From: Budorcas taxicolor
Lineage: Eukaryota; Chordata; Mammalia; Artiodactyla; Bovidae
Direction: 5' to 3'
Assembly (NCBI RefSeq): GCF_023091745.1
Contig: NC_068912.1
Span: 104,835,567-104,899,566 of the forward strand
DNA: 64,000 bases
The notes beneath the pieces are model-generated. The model saw only the letters and a list, made by a program, of their open reading frames with translations, was not told where the DNA came from and did not search any database. Numbering within the stretch: position 1 is the first letter of the stretch; each line of letters starts with the position of its first letter. The position numbers were made by a program, and so were the translations under genes. Positions 21,450 through 32,940 of the stretch are shown here, piece by piece.

Positions 21450-21870
21450 TTTAAATATATACTAGAATGTTCATAGCAGCACTGGAAACTATGCAAAAGG
21501 GCATCAACAGTAGAATGAATGAGTAAATTGATTCCTGGTGGCTCAGATGGTAAAGAATCTGCCTGCAATGCAGGAGACCTGGGTTCAATCCCTGGGTCAG
21601 GAAGATCCCCTGGAGAGGGGAATGGCAACAAACTCCAGTATTTTTGCCTGGAGAATTCCATGGACAGAGGAGCCTGGTGGGGTCCTTGGGGGTCAAAAAG
21701 AGTTGGATACAACTGAGCAGCTAACACTTTCTTTCTTCAAATTGAACTACAACAAATAAAATCATATGGATGATCTTACAAACAAAATGTACAAAACAAG
21801 ATTCCATCCTTCAAGATCCTATATGTCTATATCTATATCCATATATATCTATATATCTCCAGTTTTAGTG
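21450..21870 (+). repeat. Old L1 fragment, split by a SINE
   Basis: 'gttcatagcagcactggaaa' and 'gggcatcaacagtagaatga' are L1 3' phrases. They are cut by the Bov-tA at 21533-21734 and followed by AT-rich sequence including a 'tatatctatatct' run at about 21825-21860. Confidence 0.65.
21533..21734 (+). mobile_element. Bov-tA SINE
   Basis: Sense Bov-tA: 'cctggtggctcagatggtaa', 'tgcaatgcaggagacctggg', to 'acaactgagcagctaacact'. Confidence 0.95.
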
Positions 21871-22009
21871 GTGCCAAAATTCAGCAAAGTGGTTTCCCTT
21901 GGGGGAATGAGGGCAGGCAGTGACTGAAAAGGGAGCCTCTGGAGTAGCAGTCATGTTCCCTTTTTTGATATAGCTACAGGCTGCCTGGGTGTTCTTGTTT
22001 TGGGAAAAT

Positions 22010-22860
22010 CCTTCAAGTTGTACATTTATGATCTGTACACTTTTCTATATGAATATTATGCTCTTGAATCTTGTGTTGGAATCTTAGCCATATGCCCTCT
22101 TCTGTGTATGGCCTCTTTGTGCAACATTGTTATTTTTGACATTCATCCATGTTGTGACATGTAACAAGATTTCTTCTTTTTCACTGCTGTGTAGTGTTCT
22201 ATTACCTGAATAGACCACAATGGGTTCATCCATTCTACTGTTGATGGAAGGTGGGTTGTTTACGGTCTAGGAGCTATTACAAATTAGTGCTGCTTTGACC
22301 ATTTTTTGCACCTGAGTTTTGATGAACAAATGTACATATTTCTGCTGGGGGTATATCTAGGGGTGGGATGGCTAGGTTGTAGGATATACACATCTTCAGC
22401 TTTATTAGACCCTAATGCTTTGGAAGGAATGATGCTAAAGCTGAAACTCCAGTACTTTGGCCACTTCATGAGAAGAGCTGACTCATTGGAAAAGACTCTG
22501 ATGCTGGGAGGGATTGGGGGCAGGAGGAGAAGGGGACGACAGAAGATGAAATGGCTTGATGGCATCACCGACTCGATGGACGTGAGTTTGAGTGAACTCT
22601 GGGAGTTGGTGATGGACAGGGAGGCCTGGCGTGCTGCAATGCATGGGGTCGCAAAGAGTCGGGCATGACTGAGCGACTGAACTGAACTGAACTGAATGAT
22701 GTTCCAAAATGTTTTACCATTTTGGACTTCCATCAGCTGTATATGGCAGCCTCATATTCTCACTAGCACAAGCACGCTTTGTCTTTTGGCCATTCGGGCA
22801 GATGTGGAATAATTTGCACTTCCCTGCTGCCTAGTGAAGTTGTGCACCTGTCTTTAGTTT
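22010..22860 (+). repeat. Ancient L1 3' region split by BovB
   Basis: Old L1 phrases flank the BovB: 'gtgcaacattgttatttttg', 'aaattagtgctgctttgacc', 'gctgggggtatatctagggg' on the left, and 'ccaaaatgttttaccatttt', 'tctcactagcacaagcacgc' on the right. Confidence 0.7.
22417..22697 (+). mobile_element. BovB 3' end, sense
   Basis: 'tggaaggaatgatgctaaag', 'gatgctgggagggattgggg', 'ggagttggtgatggacaggg' and the terminal 'actgaactgaactgaact' are the last ~280 bp of BovB. A 120-codon frame (22306-22668) runs through it but starts in L1 sequence, so it is not a gene. Confidence 0.95.
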
Positions 22861-22919
22861 GGGTTCCCTAGGTGGCGACCCTGAGACAAGGATGTGAGAG
22901 CAAGTAGTTTTGTTGGCAG

Positions 22920-23280
22920 GTGTGTTCATCTCCTAAGGCTGCTGTAACAAAATACCATAGACTGGTGTCATAACAACAGACCTTTATTTTCTCCCGGTTC
23001 TGGAGGCTAGAAGTCCAGGTCAAGGTGCCATCCACGTTCGTTTCTGGCGAGGCCTCTCTCCCTGCCTTGCGGGTGGTTACCTTCTCACCGAGACCTCACA
23101 TGCGTGTGTAGAAACGCAGAGCAATATTTCTGGTGTGTCTTCCTCTTCCCTTCAATGTAAGGACATCGTCATGGCCCCAGGCTTATGACTTCGTTTAAAT
23201 CTTAATTATCTCCCTCAAGGCCTGATCGCCAAATACAGTCACTTGGGAAGGTAGGGAGACATGATTCAGTCCATCACAGC
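22920..23280 (+). repeat. Ancient mammalian interspersed repeat, family not assigned
   Basis: 'ctaaggctgctgtaacaaaa', 'ttctcccggttctggaggct' and 'gtaaggacatcgtcatggcc' recall a widespread old mammalian repeat. I cannot name the family with confidence without a repeat library. Confidence 0.5.
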
Positions 23281-24322
23281 AGGCGATCCTAGGAAAACTC
23301 ACAAGGGAGTGAAGAAGTGACAGCGTGCAGGAGGAGGCTCTTGAAGTGTATGTCCACGAGCAAGTCGCCACCCTGGGCATCTAGAGTTGAATCCCACGGG
23401 GAGATTCTGAGAAACCACACAAACCATGCCCTCAAGAGTTATCCCACTCAGGGCGCCGGGGAGGTGGGCTTTTATACATCAACTCCTGTCGGTCATTGGT
23501 TGAGGCCTATTTCAAGGTATGGGTTGCAGGGCGGGTGCGGGGGGGGCGGGCAGTGATGTTAACTCCCTGGTGCCTTCCAGGCTCACAGAAGCCCTGAGGC
23601 TCGGAGCTGCGGGTACACAGGCTACGGCACGTCTTCACATGCTAGTAACGGTCGAATCTCACTTGAGTGAAGTGGTTACTCTTTTGAAGCTGAGTTTTGA
23701 AGGACGTGTACTGATGGGCCAGGCAGGTGAGAGCATTCCAGCAGAGGGAACGTTGTGGACAAAGGCCTGGAGAGAAACCATGCTGTCCAGTCTGGGGCTG
23801 TACAGGGAAGGGGAGAGGGATGAGACCGAGGCAGGGTCAGCAGAAACTACCCTGAGGGTCCAATGAGATGAGGCAGCATCCGTATGCATATCTGCTCAGA
23901 CACCCAAGCTGGGCCATGTCCTGAAGACCATCTCAGAATGCGGTCTTCCAGGGCCCCCAGTCCTCTGAGTCTCCCAAATCCTGACTATGCCCTGCAAGCA
24001 CCGCTGAATGCCAGAATGCCTCCCACAGCCAGAGACATAGATGAGGTTCCCAGCGGAGAGGCTGAAAGCCAGGTAAGGGCCGGAGCAAGGACAAAGGGAC
24101 CAGCATTCCCAGGGCAACAGAGACCCAGGCCACAGGATGGGAATCAGAGGAGTCAAGGCAGATCTCAAGGTCGACGTTAACAAAGGACCTTGAGTTAAGC
24201 TACGGGGTCCTGAAGCCCCGAGAAAGGCCCACTTATACTTACCCCCATGCAAGCCGAATTCAGACAGTGCTGATCCTCTACAGTGTCCTCCCAGGTCAGA
24301 AAAGCTGTGCGTGTTTACACTA
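23281..24322. other. Intergenic stretch with an L2-like piece
   Basis: About 23690-23790 ('gaaggacgtgtactgatggg', 'cattccagcagagggaacgt', 'gtggacaaaggcctggagag') looks like the L2 3' region in antisense. No gene is seen in the rest. Confidence 0.5.
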
Positions 24323-24324
24323 TC

Positions 24325-24354
24325 TAAGCTAAGCTAAGCTAAGCTAAGCTAAGC
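24325..24354 (+). repeat. (TAAGC)6 microsatellite
   Basis: Six uninterrupted TAAGC units run straight into a Bov-A body that normally starts with 'taagtcgcttcagtc', so the array probably grew from the SINE end. Confidence 0.9.
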
Positions 24355-24472
24355 CACTTCAGTCGTGTCTGACTCTGTGCGACCCCATAGACGGCAGCCC
24401 ACCAGGCTCCCCCGTCCCTGGGATTCTCCAGGCAAGAACACTGGAGTGGATTGCCATTTCCTTCTCCATGAA
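24353..24472 (-). mobile_element. BOV-A2 monomer SINE
   Basis: Antisense: 'cacttcagtcgtgtctgact', 'caggctcccccgtccctggg', to 'gccatttccttctcc'. Only the first of the two Bov-A units is present. Confidence 0.92.
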
Positions 24473-25744
24473 AATATTCCAAAAATGAATTTCAGTAACT
24501 CTTAAACATTCCACAAAATTTCCTAAGAACCTGGATCTGCAGAGCCTAAACCAGGAAGGCAGAGAGTCAGGGAGAGGCGGGGCCCAGGGGTGTGGGCTTG
24601 GATGAGAACCCCCTAACCACCATTTTGACCTGAGGGGAACTGGGAAGTGGGAACCTAAGACAGGTCTGAGCAGGCTCTGACTGCTCTGCAGAGCTATCAG
24701 TTTGGAGTCTAGCCACATCCAGTTTTGTATCCAAAGAACAGGCATCTCATCTGCAGAAGTGTAACCTGACAGGGGCCAGGCATCATGAGTATCTGTTTGT
24801 CAGTCCAGCCACACTTTGGCAAGTCATGTCTCCCCTACTAATCCTGCTCTATGTGGCTTGGGTGGGGCAGTCTCCCCACACCCAGTTGGGGGGACTTGTG
24901 AACCATGCCTGGCCAACCATGTCCCCACCCCCAGGTGCTGTGATTGACTCAAGGATAAACACATGACCCAAGCCAGGCCAATAGGAGTCTCCCCTGAGAC
25001 TTTTACTAGAGATGTCTGGAAACTCTCTCATTTGCTAAGATCCTCAGCTGTAAAGAAGAGATGGGAACAGCTGGTGGACAGCTTGTGAGATAGAGAAAAT
25101 CTGCCCAGAAAAAAAGAAAAAAAGAAAAAGGGCAGGCCTAGCTGGAAGATGGAGAGAGAGAGTCTTTGTGGTGTCAATTAAGCACCTGGGTGCAGCATGT
25201 CTGAAGTTCCTGGACTCCTCATTTGCATGAGCCAACACATTTCCTGCTGTATTTATCTTTCACCAGGGTTTCTGATGCTTGCAGTCTGGAAGAATCTGAT
25301 GAAAATGCTGGGTGAGAACACAACCAAGCCCCTTCTGCACCTTCATATCTCAGAGATGTGCATGGAGTTCTTTAAAAAAGGCCTTTGCAATTGGAATGTT
25401 GCAATGAGGCCAAGATCCCTGTCTGCTGCCCTTCTTTGCCAAATGACAACTGACTGGCTCAAAGTGGAGTAAACACTGCCCACAGCTTACACTCAAGAGT
25501 TCAGAATGCTACTCCCACTGGAAGACCTGTCCTGGCAAGCTGCCCTCTGCCTGACTCCTCAGAGCATTCTAGAAGGTGCATTTTTCTGACCAACAGTCAG
25601 GATTAATTACTTTTTCATTTGTTGAAAAATGAGGGTCAGAGTTATATAGACTTAGGAGAAAGGGAAGAAAATAGAGCATTTTTGCAACTCCAGCCTGAAT
25701 GGGCAATATTGCACATTGCTTGACTTGACTTATTTAATTCAATG

Positions 25745-25930
25745 AGGCTCGACAATCCACCCAAATGTATTTAACCATAGGGGTTTGGTTAAATAAATTA
25801 TAATATATGGATTTAAAAAGAAGTAAGGTAGCTCTAAAATATACCATCATAAAAATATGTCTAATGTATGAAGTGTTAAGTGCACTTTGCACAATCACAC
25901 CTCAATAAAGTGATGTTTTTAAAAAATCAA
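25745..25930 (+). repeat. Ancient L1 fragment
   Basis: 'ggggtttggttaaataaatt', 'ataatatatggat' and the following AT-rich sequence match old L1 3' text. It lies in an AT-rich patch (25600-26000). Confidence 0.6.
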
Positions 25931-26564
25931 CTTGCTGAATAATATGTATAACATATGCCCCTTAAAAAATAATACCTGACAGTCCTACAACTTGCAAAAG
26001 TTTGTCATTTATATGATTAGGTGGGGGAGGTCGGGAGGAAGGGATGGAAAAAACAACTTGCAATTAAAGTAACTCACTCTCCTTGGACGATTCAATCCAT
26101 GCAAACTTAATTCCCTATCAGAGCTATTTCCCCTTCACAAGCTATTTCCCAAGAAGGAAAGAAGTATAAGCTTCGGAGTCTATGAACTAGAAACTTGGGG
26201 GTCTAAGAACTAGAAGTTGGGGCGTCTTCAGGACTTCAGGGAAGAGCCCCTCCCTGGCCTCACATCTCTCTTGTAAGAATGTCTCATCCTATTGGTTCTG
26301 AGTCTCAGTTTTCATCCCAGCTGCCATTACCTGTGCAGCAGGCAGAGCCCAGGGCTGGTTTTAACCTGGCAAAGACTGTAGAAGCTCCAGAAGAGGAGTG
26401 TTGATCAGGATCCCTGCAGTCTGGCTAGGACTTGGGGACATTGTGACCCTGTCCAGGGTCCTGACTGGCAAGTGACACACCAGAACTCAGTGGCTTTCTG
26501 TGTCCCCTGAGGGGCTGCGAAACCAAGGCAACCCTTCCGCATCACACAGGAGACAAGTGTGAGA

Positions 26565-26845
26565 CTGCTGCTGTTGCTAAGTCACTTCAATGGTGTCCGA
26601 CTCTGTGCAACCCCATAGACAGCAGCCCACCAGGCTCCCCCGTCCCTGGGATTCTCCAGGCAAGAACACTGGAGTGGGTTGCCATTTCCTTCTCCAATGC
26701 ATGAAAGTGAAAAGTGAAAGTGAAGTCGCTCAGTCGTGTCCGACTCTTAGCGACCCCATGGACTGCAGCCCACCAGGCTCCTCCGTCCATGGGATTTTCC
26801 AGGCAAGAGTACTGGAATGGGGTGCCATTGCCTTTTCCATAGAGA
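26565..26845 (-). mobile_element. BOV-A2 SINE, full dimer
   Basis: Antisense BOV-A2: first unit 'ctgctgctgttgctaagtca' to 'ttccttctccaatgcatg', linker 'aaagtgaaaagtgaaagtga', second unit to 'ttgccttttccatag'. Both units are complete. Confidence 0.95.
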
Positions 26846-26854
26846 AGACTGAAC

Positions 26855-27600
26855 ACTGTAGTGGCTTGAATGCTGACCCCTCAGAGGATATGTCCACATC
26901 CGAACCCCTAGAACTTGTGGATGTGAATTGGCAAAAGGGTCTTTGCAAATATGGGGCTGCCCTGATAGCTCAGTTGGTAAAGAATCCATCTGCAATGCAG
27001 GAGATCCTTGTTCAATTCCTGGGTCAGGAAGATCTGCTGGAGATGGGATAGGCTACCCACTCCAGTATCTTGGGCTTGCCTTCTGGCTCACCTGGTAAAG
27101 AATCCACCTGCAATGCAGGAGACCTGGGTTCAAGCCCTGGTTGGGAAGATCCTTGGAGAAAGGAAAGGCTACCCACTCCAGTATTCTGGTCTGGAGAATT
27201 CCATGGACTGCAGAGTTCACAGGTTTGAAAAGAGTTGGACACGACTAGTGACTTTCACTTTCTTTGCAGATATAATTAAATTAGGTCTTGAGATGAGATC
27301 ATCCTGAATTATCTGGGGGTGGGGGCTCTAAACCCAATGACAAGTGGCCTTTCAAGAGAAGGTCCAAGGAAGATGTGACGTAGAAGAGATGACTCGGAGG
27401 AGAGGAGCGTGTGGAGACAGAGGCAAAGACTGGAGTCACGGAGCCATACGAAGTGCCGACAACTACCAGACGCCAGAAGAGGAAGCAACAGGCTGCCCCC
27501 CAGGGCCGGAGCATAGCCCTGCCAGTACTGAGATTTCAGACTTCTGGCCTCCAAAACTGTGAAAGGATAAATTTTAAACCACTTGTTATGGCAGCCCAAG
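26855..27600 (+). repeat. Ancient mammalian repeat split by a dimeric-head SINE
   Basis: The left part (26855-26952, 'gtggcttgaatgctgacccc', 'caaaagggtctttgcaaata') continues at 27262 ('aattaaattaggtcttgaga', 'gatcatcctgaattatctgg', 'gacttctggcctccaaaact'). It is a known type of old retroelement, but I do not assign a family. Confidence 0.6.
26953..27261 (+). mobile_element. Double-headed Bov-tA SINE
   Basis: Two tRNA-Glu-like heads in tandem. The first (26953-27071) runs to 'cccactccagtatcttgggc', where a second head begins ('ttgccttctggctcacctgg') and leads into a full Bov-A body ending 'gtgactttcacttt'. A 12-bp duplication with one difference, CTTTGCARATAT, flanks it at 26941-26952 and 27262-27273, so it inserted as one unit. 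Confidence 0.93.
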
Positions 27601-30080
27601 GAACTCATGCACCTTTCCTGCTCTCCTTTCTACTCTACTGTGGGCATGGACCAAGTATCCCTCCAGACAGCATCCTACAGAGTTCTAGAAGTGGGCAGAA
27701 GTCCCCTCTGGGGTTTCTAGCTTTTCTACAACCTCTCCCAGGCTGGGGCTCAGAGAGAAGGGTGAGGCACAGGCAGCCTCTTGGCATCACTCTTTCCTCC
27801 TATGAATCTGTTTTTCCTCTGAGAAATGGAAGCAGTGCCCACGTTGTCCCGAGCTGGGCAGGCTTTTCACCCTGCACTGCACCAAAAGTTCTTTCTACCT
27901 GTGCCTTACAGTAAAACTCCATGTTCATTCCTCTGTTTGTGCCTGGCATCTGCAGGAAGTCCTGGGAGCAGACAACTCTGCTTTCTCTCTCTTATAGTAG
28001 GTGCTGCTGATTCTCTACCCCCCTTCTCTTTCCCTGCTCCATCTCTTTAAAATGCCCCAGTTTTCATTCCGGAGTCCATCTTGCCCTCACCTCACCAACG
28101 TGCTTCAGGTGAGGCTAACCCCAGCCTCAGCTCTGGGGGCTGCTCCAACTGGTGTCATGGAATCTCTCCCACGTGGTCCAGAAACCCAAGCCTGAGTGCC
28201 AGTGCTGGGCGCATCTCTGGCCGCAGGAACAGGCATGCAACACCAGCGGCGATGCAAAGGGAAATATACTGGGAGCTGCTGGAAACAGGTATTTCCTTGC
28301 TGTTAGAAGGATCCACCAGAAGGGACATGTTCTCTTTTTCCCTTGGTGTCCTGGTGCTGAATGTGTGCCTCAACTATCTGGCAATTCTGAGAGGAGCCAA
28401 CCCCAGGACGAAGCCATCAGACAGAGCATAGCCAAGGGACTGCTGAGTACTAGGCCAGAGTTGCTGGATTAAGCCAGTCCTGAAGCCCACCCTATCTCTG
28501 GAATCTGGTTACCTGAGCCAATACAACTCATTGTTGAAGCCACTGTGTGTTAGACTTACTGTTACCTGCATCCCAAAGCATCTTACCAATATACCACTTG
28601 CCAAAGCCAGTTTTTTAAAACTATTGTCTTGTTATGGATTTTGAGATCCTATTTTGGGAGTCAAAAACTAACTAAACATTGTTCCTTATTCCTCTTACAT
28701 TACTATTCTAGCAATTTTTAATCCTCCCTAAGGCAGATGGATGCCTCTGGCTCAATAGAAGGAAAATTCACATAAGGAAGCTTGAGAAAAAATACATGTT
28801 ACTGTATTTCAAAGAAATTATCCACATTACCCTAACATTCACACACAAAAAAAAACCTGGGGGAAGAACTTCTAAACTGTGAGCAGGAGCAGCTGAAGAG
28901 AACTTGGGGGATATGGGTCTCCCTTTCTGGGCTCGTATCACTGTAATATTTGAATTTCTAGAGTAAACATGTATTATATTTTTAATTTAAAATCTTGAGG
29001 ATTAGCGTCATCCGAGGCATCCAGAATTCCCCAGGTGCCTTCTATGGCTCAACTGTCAATCCTGCAGAAAGTTTATTTGTGGAACAAAGCAATGACTTAA
29101 GAAGAATAGTCACAATATTTCTTTACAATTTAGACTTCTGTTTTCAACAACTTACACTAATCTAGCTGAGTGAATGTTCCCCACCGCAGGAAACCCTTGC
29201 CAGATCTTTGCCGAGTGGTAGTTAGCAGGACTTTGGTGTCTCCTGGGGTCAGGAGAGGGGCTGCAGCTCTGAGTCAGCCAAGGTCTGGCTCCTCCCTTCC
29301 ATCCCAGAATCTCCGGCACAAAGCGCGCATGCCTCTCTGAGGTCTGAAGGGCCTCCTTGCAAACTCCTCCTGCAAAAAGGATGCCACCTCCTCCTTGGAC
29401 AGAGATGAGGACCTTCAGTATCTCCAGAGGGGTCTCCAGGCTCTGGGGGCCAGAGACCACAGCCCGGACCCCAGTGTCCCAAGAGCCCCCTGCTCTGCCC
29501 CAGGGTCCCCGTCACTCCCTAGGGGTTCTCTTCTCGGCTTAGTCCTGATGCAACGTCCAAGCTCAGCTGGCCTGTCTCTGGCATTTCCCCCAAGCTGGTG
29601 TAGCCTGGAACCTCAGAGTGAGTGGAAAGAGCCTCTGCCCTGACCAGAAGAAGCCGCAGGGCTGACCCCATACCCACCAGTAAGAGCTGGAGAAGCTGGG
29701 CTCTGGGCTCTAAGCCTGGGGCGAGGAGGAAGAAAGATGAAAGGGCTGAAGAAGAGGCCGTTTGCCAGCACCGCTCACTCTTCCCCGGATCTTGTCCCTG
29801 TGCTTGGTCCCTGGACTCCGTCCCTCTCTAAAGCCTCTGGTTCCAAGATCAGAAAAAGCCTTGGTGTGAGCCTCAATTCTAGAGTCTCAACTCTCAGAAA
29901 GGCTAGTATAGGGGACTTCAGTACTCCCCTGCCCAGACATGCCTGGGGTAGGTCTGGGATTCCTTCATGCTCACCTCCTCCATGAAGGGCTGGGCACCCA
30001 CTAGAAGACATCCTGTTCCCCATGGGTCTCCAGAACCCTCAAATGTCCCAAACCTCCTCATCCGCCCTGACCTCTGCCTG
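27601..30080. other. Intergenic stretch, no gene recognised
   Basis: About 2.5 kb of mostly unique sequence with short, unsupported open frames. The AT-rich part near 28560-29000 may hold decayed repeats that I cannot name. Confidence 0.5.
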
Positions 30081-30094
30081 GATGGGCAGCAGAT

Positions 30095-30200
30095 ACCCCG
30101 AGTCTCTTGCCCCAGTCAGACCCCTATGTGCCAGGCCCTGTGCTAGGCATCAGGTTCAGAGATGAGGCAGGTCCCTGCTGCAGGACAGTGAGCAGCAGGG
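30095..30200 (-). repeat. L2 fragment
   Basis: 'cctatgtgccaggccctgtg' and 'ctaggcatcaggttcagaga' are the antisense L2 3' end. Confidence 0.6.
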
Positions 30201-30489
30201 GACAGCAGGTGGACGATGGCCAGATGAAAGCAGCCACAGTAACTGCCATGGGTTGCACAGCCGCTGGGCCCGACGCCAGCTGGGGACGTGATACTGAATG
30301 GTCACCAGCCTCTTCCCCAACAAGCAGGTCAAGTTCCCAGCAGTGGTCTGTACAGACGCCCTCGTCGGATGCAGCATCGCTCAGAGAGGTCCTCCTTGTT
30401 CACAGGATTTAACAAGTAATCCCTGCTCCACGGTCCTATCACCCTTTAGCATTACATGCTCGATTTGCTGTTCCAGTCATCCGCTCCCG

Positions 30490-30600
30490 TCACTGGAGTG
30501 TAAGCTCTCGGAGGGCAGTATCCATGTCATTCTTACACCCAGACCCTGGGATGCTGTCTGGGCACTGACCGTGTATTTGTGGGTTCCCTAGTGCATGAAA
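30490..30600 (+). repeat. L2 fragment, sense
   Basis: 'taagctctcggagggcagta' followed by 'ccatgtcattcttacaccca' matches the L2 3' region. Confidence 0.6.
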
Positions 30601-30767
30601 GGTGGTTGGTGGATTCTTGTCCCTCCTACCCTACAGTCACTGAGCCAAACCACCCCCAAGACCTGCAGAAGCTATCTCTTCTCCTATTCTGTCATCTCTC
30701 CTCCTCGCCCTCCCCAAACTCTAAGCCCAGCCTCCCCAGCCCTTCCTTGGTATCTTTTAATCTCTAA

Positions 30768-31043
30768 CTGCTGCTGCTGCTAAGTCGCTTCAGTCGTGTC
30801 CGACTCTGTGCGACCCCATAGATGGCAGCCCACCAGGCTCCCCTGTCCCTGGGATTCTCCAGGCAAGAGTACTGGAGTGGGTTGCCATTTCCTTCTCCAA
30901 TGCATGAAAGTGAAAAGTGAAAGTGAATTTGCTCAGTCGTGTGCGACTCCTAGCGACCCCACGGACTAATGCCTACCAGGCTCCTCCGTCCGTGGGATTT
31001 TCCAGGCAAGAGTACTGGAGTGGCTTGCCATTGCCTTCTCCGC
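30768..31043 (-). mobile_element. BOV-A2 SINE, full dimer
   Basis: Antisense dimer starting with a (CTG)n run, 'ctgctgctgctaagtcgctt', linker 'gaaagtgaaaagtgaaagtg', ending 'ccattgccttctcc'. An 11-bp duplication with one difference, TTAAYCTCTAA, flanks it at 30757-30767 and 31044-31054. Confidence 0.96.
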
Positions 31044-31289
31044 TTAACCTCTAAGGCCCAGTTCAAATGTCACCTCCTCTGTGAAGCCAGCTCAGATCCC
31101 TTCGTGGGCACATTGCCTATCACGTGATCTTACTGGGCGCTGCAGCCACGTGTTTATGTGTCTGTGGCCCCTGCCCCAACCACCACCTCCACTGCTGAAC
31201 AGAAGATCTCCAGAACTGGGCTGGGGCCCAGGTCTCTGCCTCCAGGGCTTCTACAGAGAGCAGGGCTGGATATAATATCAGAGCTCAGG

Positions 31290-31420
31290 AACCGTCTGTC
31301 AGATGGATAAAGGAGTGAGTGGAGAAATGAATGGATGAGCTTGCCGTTAGTGAGGGATACGTGAAGGAGCAGGCGGATGCATGAATGAGCAAGGGAAGAA
31401 GCTACCGAGTGAATGAGTCA
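31290..31420 (+). repeat. Degenerate GAATGAGT-type simple repeat
   Basis: Recurring 'gagtgagtgg', 'atgaatggatgagc', 'tgcatgaatgagca' and 'gtgaatgagtcagtg' point to a decayed tetra/octanucleotide array. Confidence 0.5.
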
Positions 31421-32465
31421 GTGACTTGGGGTGAGGGGGAGGGGGAGTGAGCCTGTGAAGGAGAGAGAGCCATGAGGCTTTCAGTTCACTCCAGCACCCT
31501 GGCAGCAGCCAGCCCCCACCACCCCTGGGCCTGAGCTCTGTGCCAACCAGACCTCCCGATGCCTCCTCCCAGAGCCAGCTGCAGTCAGCACCGCTCAGCA
31601 CGCACTCCCGATGCTGGCCAGCCCCTGCACTAGGCCATGAATCAGACAGGGCACTGCCCCAGGGCTCCAGGGACCTGGGGCAGACAGCCTCGTAAATAAA
31701 CCCAATGCCATGCTGGGCAGACATGTGTTCCAGCAATGCAGTGAGCTCAGGGTTGGCTCTGGAGCCTAGGCCGGAAGGGCGCAGCCTGATGGAGGAGCCT
31801 GGGAGAGCCTCAGGAAGAGGGACCGCAGGGCCGGGCCTGGAGGAGAAAGGGCACCCGGGGCAGGAAGGCGGGCAGCAGCCAAAGCACAGTGGCCTCGACG
31901 GACACGGGAGTGCAAGGGGAGGGTGTAGTGGAGGTGGGACCACGGGGAACGCAGGGCCTGAGTGGTGGGCTTGGCAGAGCGGGGGCTGGGGACACAGCAG
32001 GGTATAAGCAGAGTGGGGCGCAAGGACTATGGGCTGGCGGCGCTGTGTGTCTCAGAAGGAAAGATGGGAGGCTACAGGGAACATGTCTGGGAGTTTCTAG
32101 GGTGCTCAGGGCTGTGTCCTGCTATAGCTGTTGCATAATTGAGCTTTTGGCTTCTCTCCACAAAGTCACCATCATCCTCCCAGCCCTGATACTCACCACC
32201 AGCAGCTTGAGGCTTTGGAGCACCCAAATTAGGGAGGTTATTTTGGTGCGAACACTTCCAAGTGGGTGTTTTTAAACCAAGATTGTTTTATAATGGTTCA
32301 GATCATGGGGGAGATCCTGGGGTTTCTGAAGCAAATCAGGGAATTTCAGAATTTGACAGGAAACCTCCCAATTGAATGGGTTGAGGCCACCAATTCAAAG
32401 ATGCTGAGCATCCTACAGTGCCCAGGACAGCCCTTCATGACAAAGAATGACCTAGTCTAAAAGAT
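31421..32465. other. Intergenic stretch, GC-rich, no gene
   Basis: A 198-codon open frame on - (31347-31943) is Pro/Ser/Leu-rich, has no domain, and reflects GC-rich composition. No exon signals were found. Confidence 0.5.
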
Positions 32466-32478
32466 CAATGGTGCCATG

Positions 32479-32664
32479 GTGTTCACCTCTTTGCAACGCC
32501 ATGGACTGTAACCCTCCAGGCTCCTCTGTCCATGGGATTCTCCAAGGAAGAATACTGGAGCGGGTTGCCATTCCCTCCTCCAGAGGATCTTCCCAACTCA
32601 GGGATCAAACCAGGTCTCCTGCATTGCAGGCAGATTCTTTACCACTGAGCCATTGGGAAAGCCC
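32479..32664 (-). mobile_element. Bov-tA SINE, 3'-shortened
   Basis: Antisense: 'acctctttgcaacgccatgg', 'gattctccaaggaagaatac', then head 'ggcagattctttaccactga' to 'gccattgggaaagccca'. Confidence 0.93.
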
Positions 32665-32739
32665 AGTGTCGAGGTTAAGCTACCTGCTTTTACAGGTGGG
32701 AGGACTAATATGTGAGGATGCTGGATCAAAAGGTGGTCT

Positions 32740-32940
32740 CCAATAATTCGAGTAGCTCTTCATATGTGCCAGGAGCTGTTCTGAGAACCTACCCGCATTC
32801 ACTCACATCATCTCTTCCTGCTTTGAGGATGAGGATTAAAGACATATGTGATTTTCCCAGGGTCACACAGCTGGTGGGTGGTGAAGGCAAGAGTCCCACC
32901 CGGATTGTCTGGCTTCAAAAGCTGTGCTCTTAATCATGAC
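32740..32940 (-). repeat. MIR fragment
   Basis: Antisense MIR: 'cagggtcacacagctggtgg', 'gattgtctggcttcaaaagc', 'gtgctcttaatcatgacatc'. Confidence 0.7.

Larger units (their letters stand above)
19650..21450 (+). mobile_element. Ruminant-type L1 3' end carrying nested SINE and BovB insertions
   Basis: L1 sequence occupies 19650-20178 ('ttccacttctgggtatttac', 'gttcatagcaacattattta', 'aaactaacacaacattgtta'), a short piece at 20387-20414, and the tail 'aactatattccaatataaaa' near 21421-21445. These three pieces are one L1 terminus split by a Bov-tA (20179-20386) and by a second SINE that contains a BovB (20415-21380). The layers give a relative order of arrival: L1, then SINEs, then BovB. Confidence 0.8.

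Noticed and set aside
26953..27261. tRNA-Glu genes suggested by tRNA-like sequence
   Set aside because: These are SINE heads fused to Bov-A bodies, with decayed arms, not tRNA genes.
31347..31943. 198-codon open frame on -
   Set aside because: Pro/Ser/Leu-rich product of GC-rich DNA; no recognisable domain.
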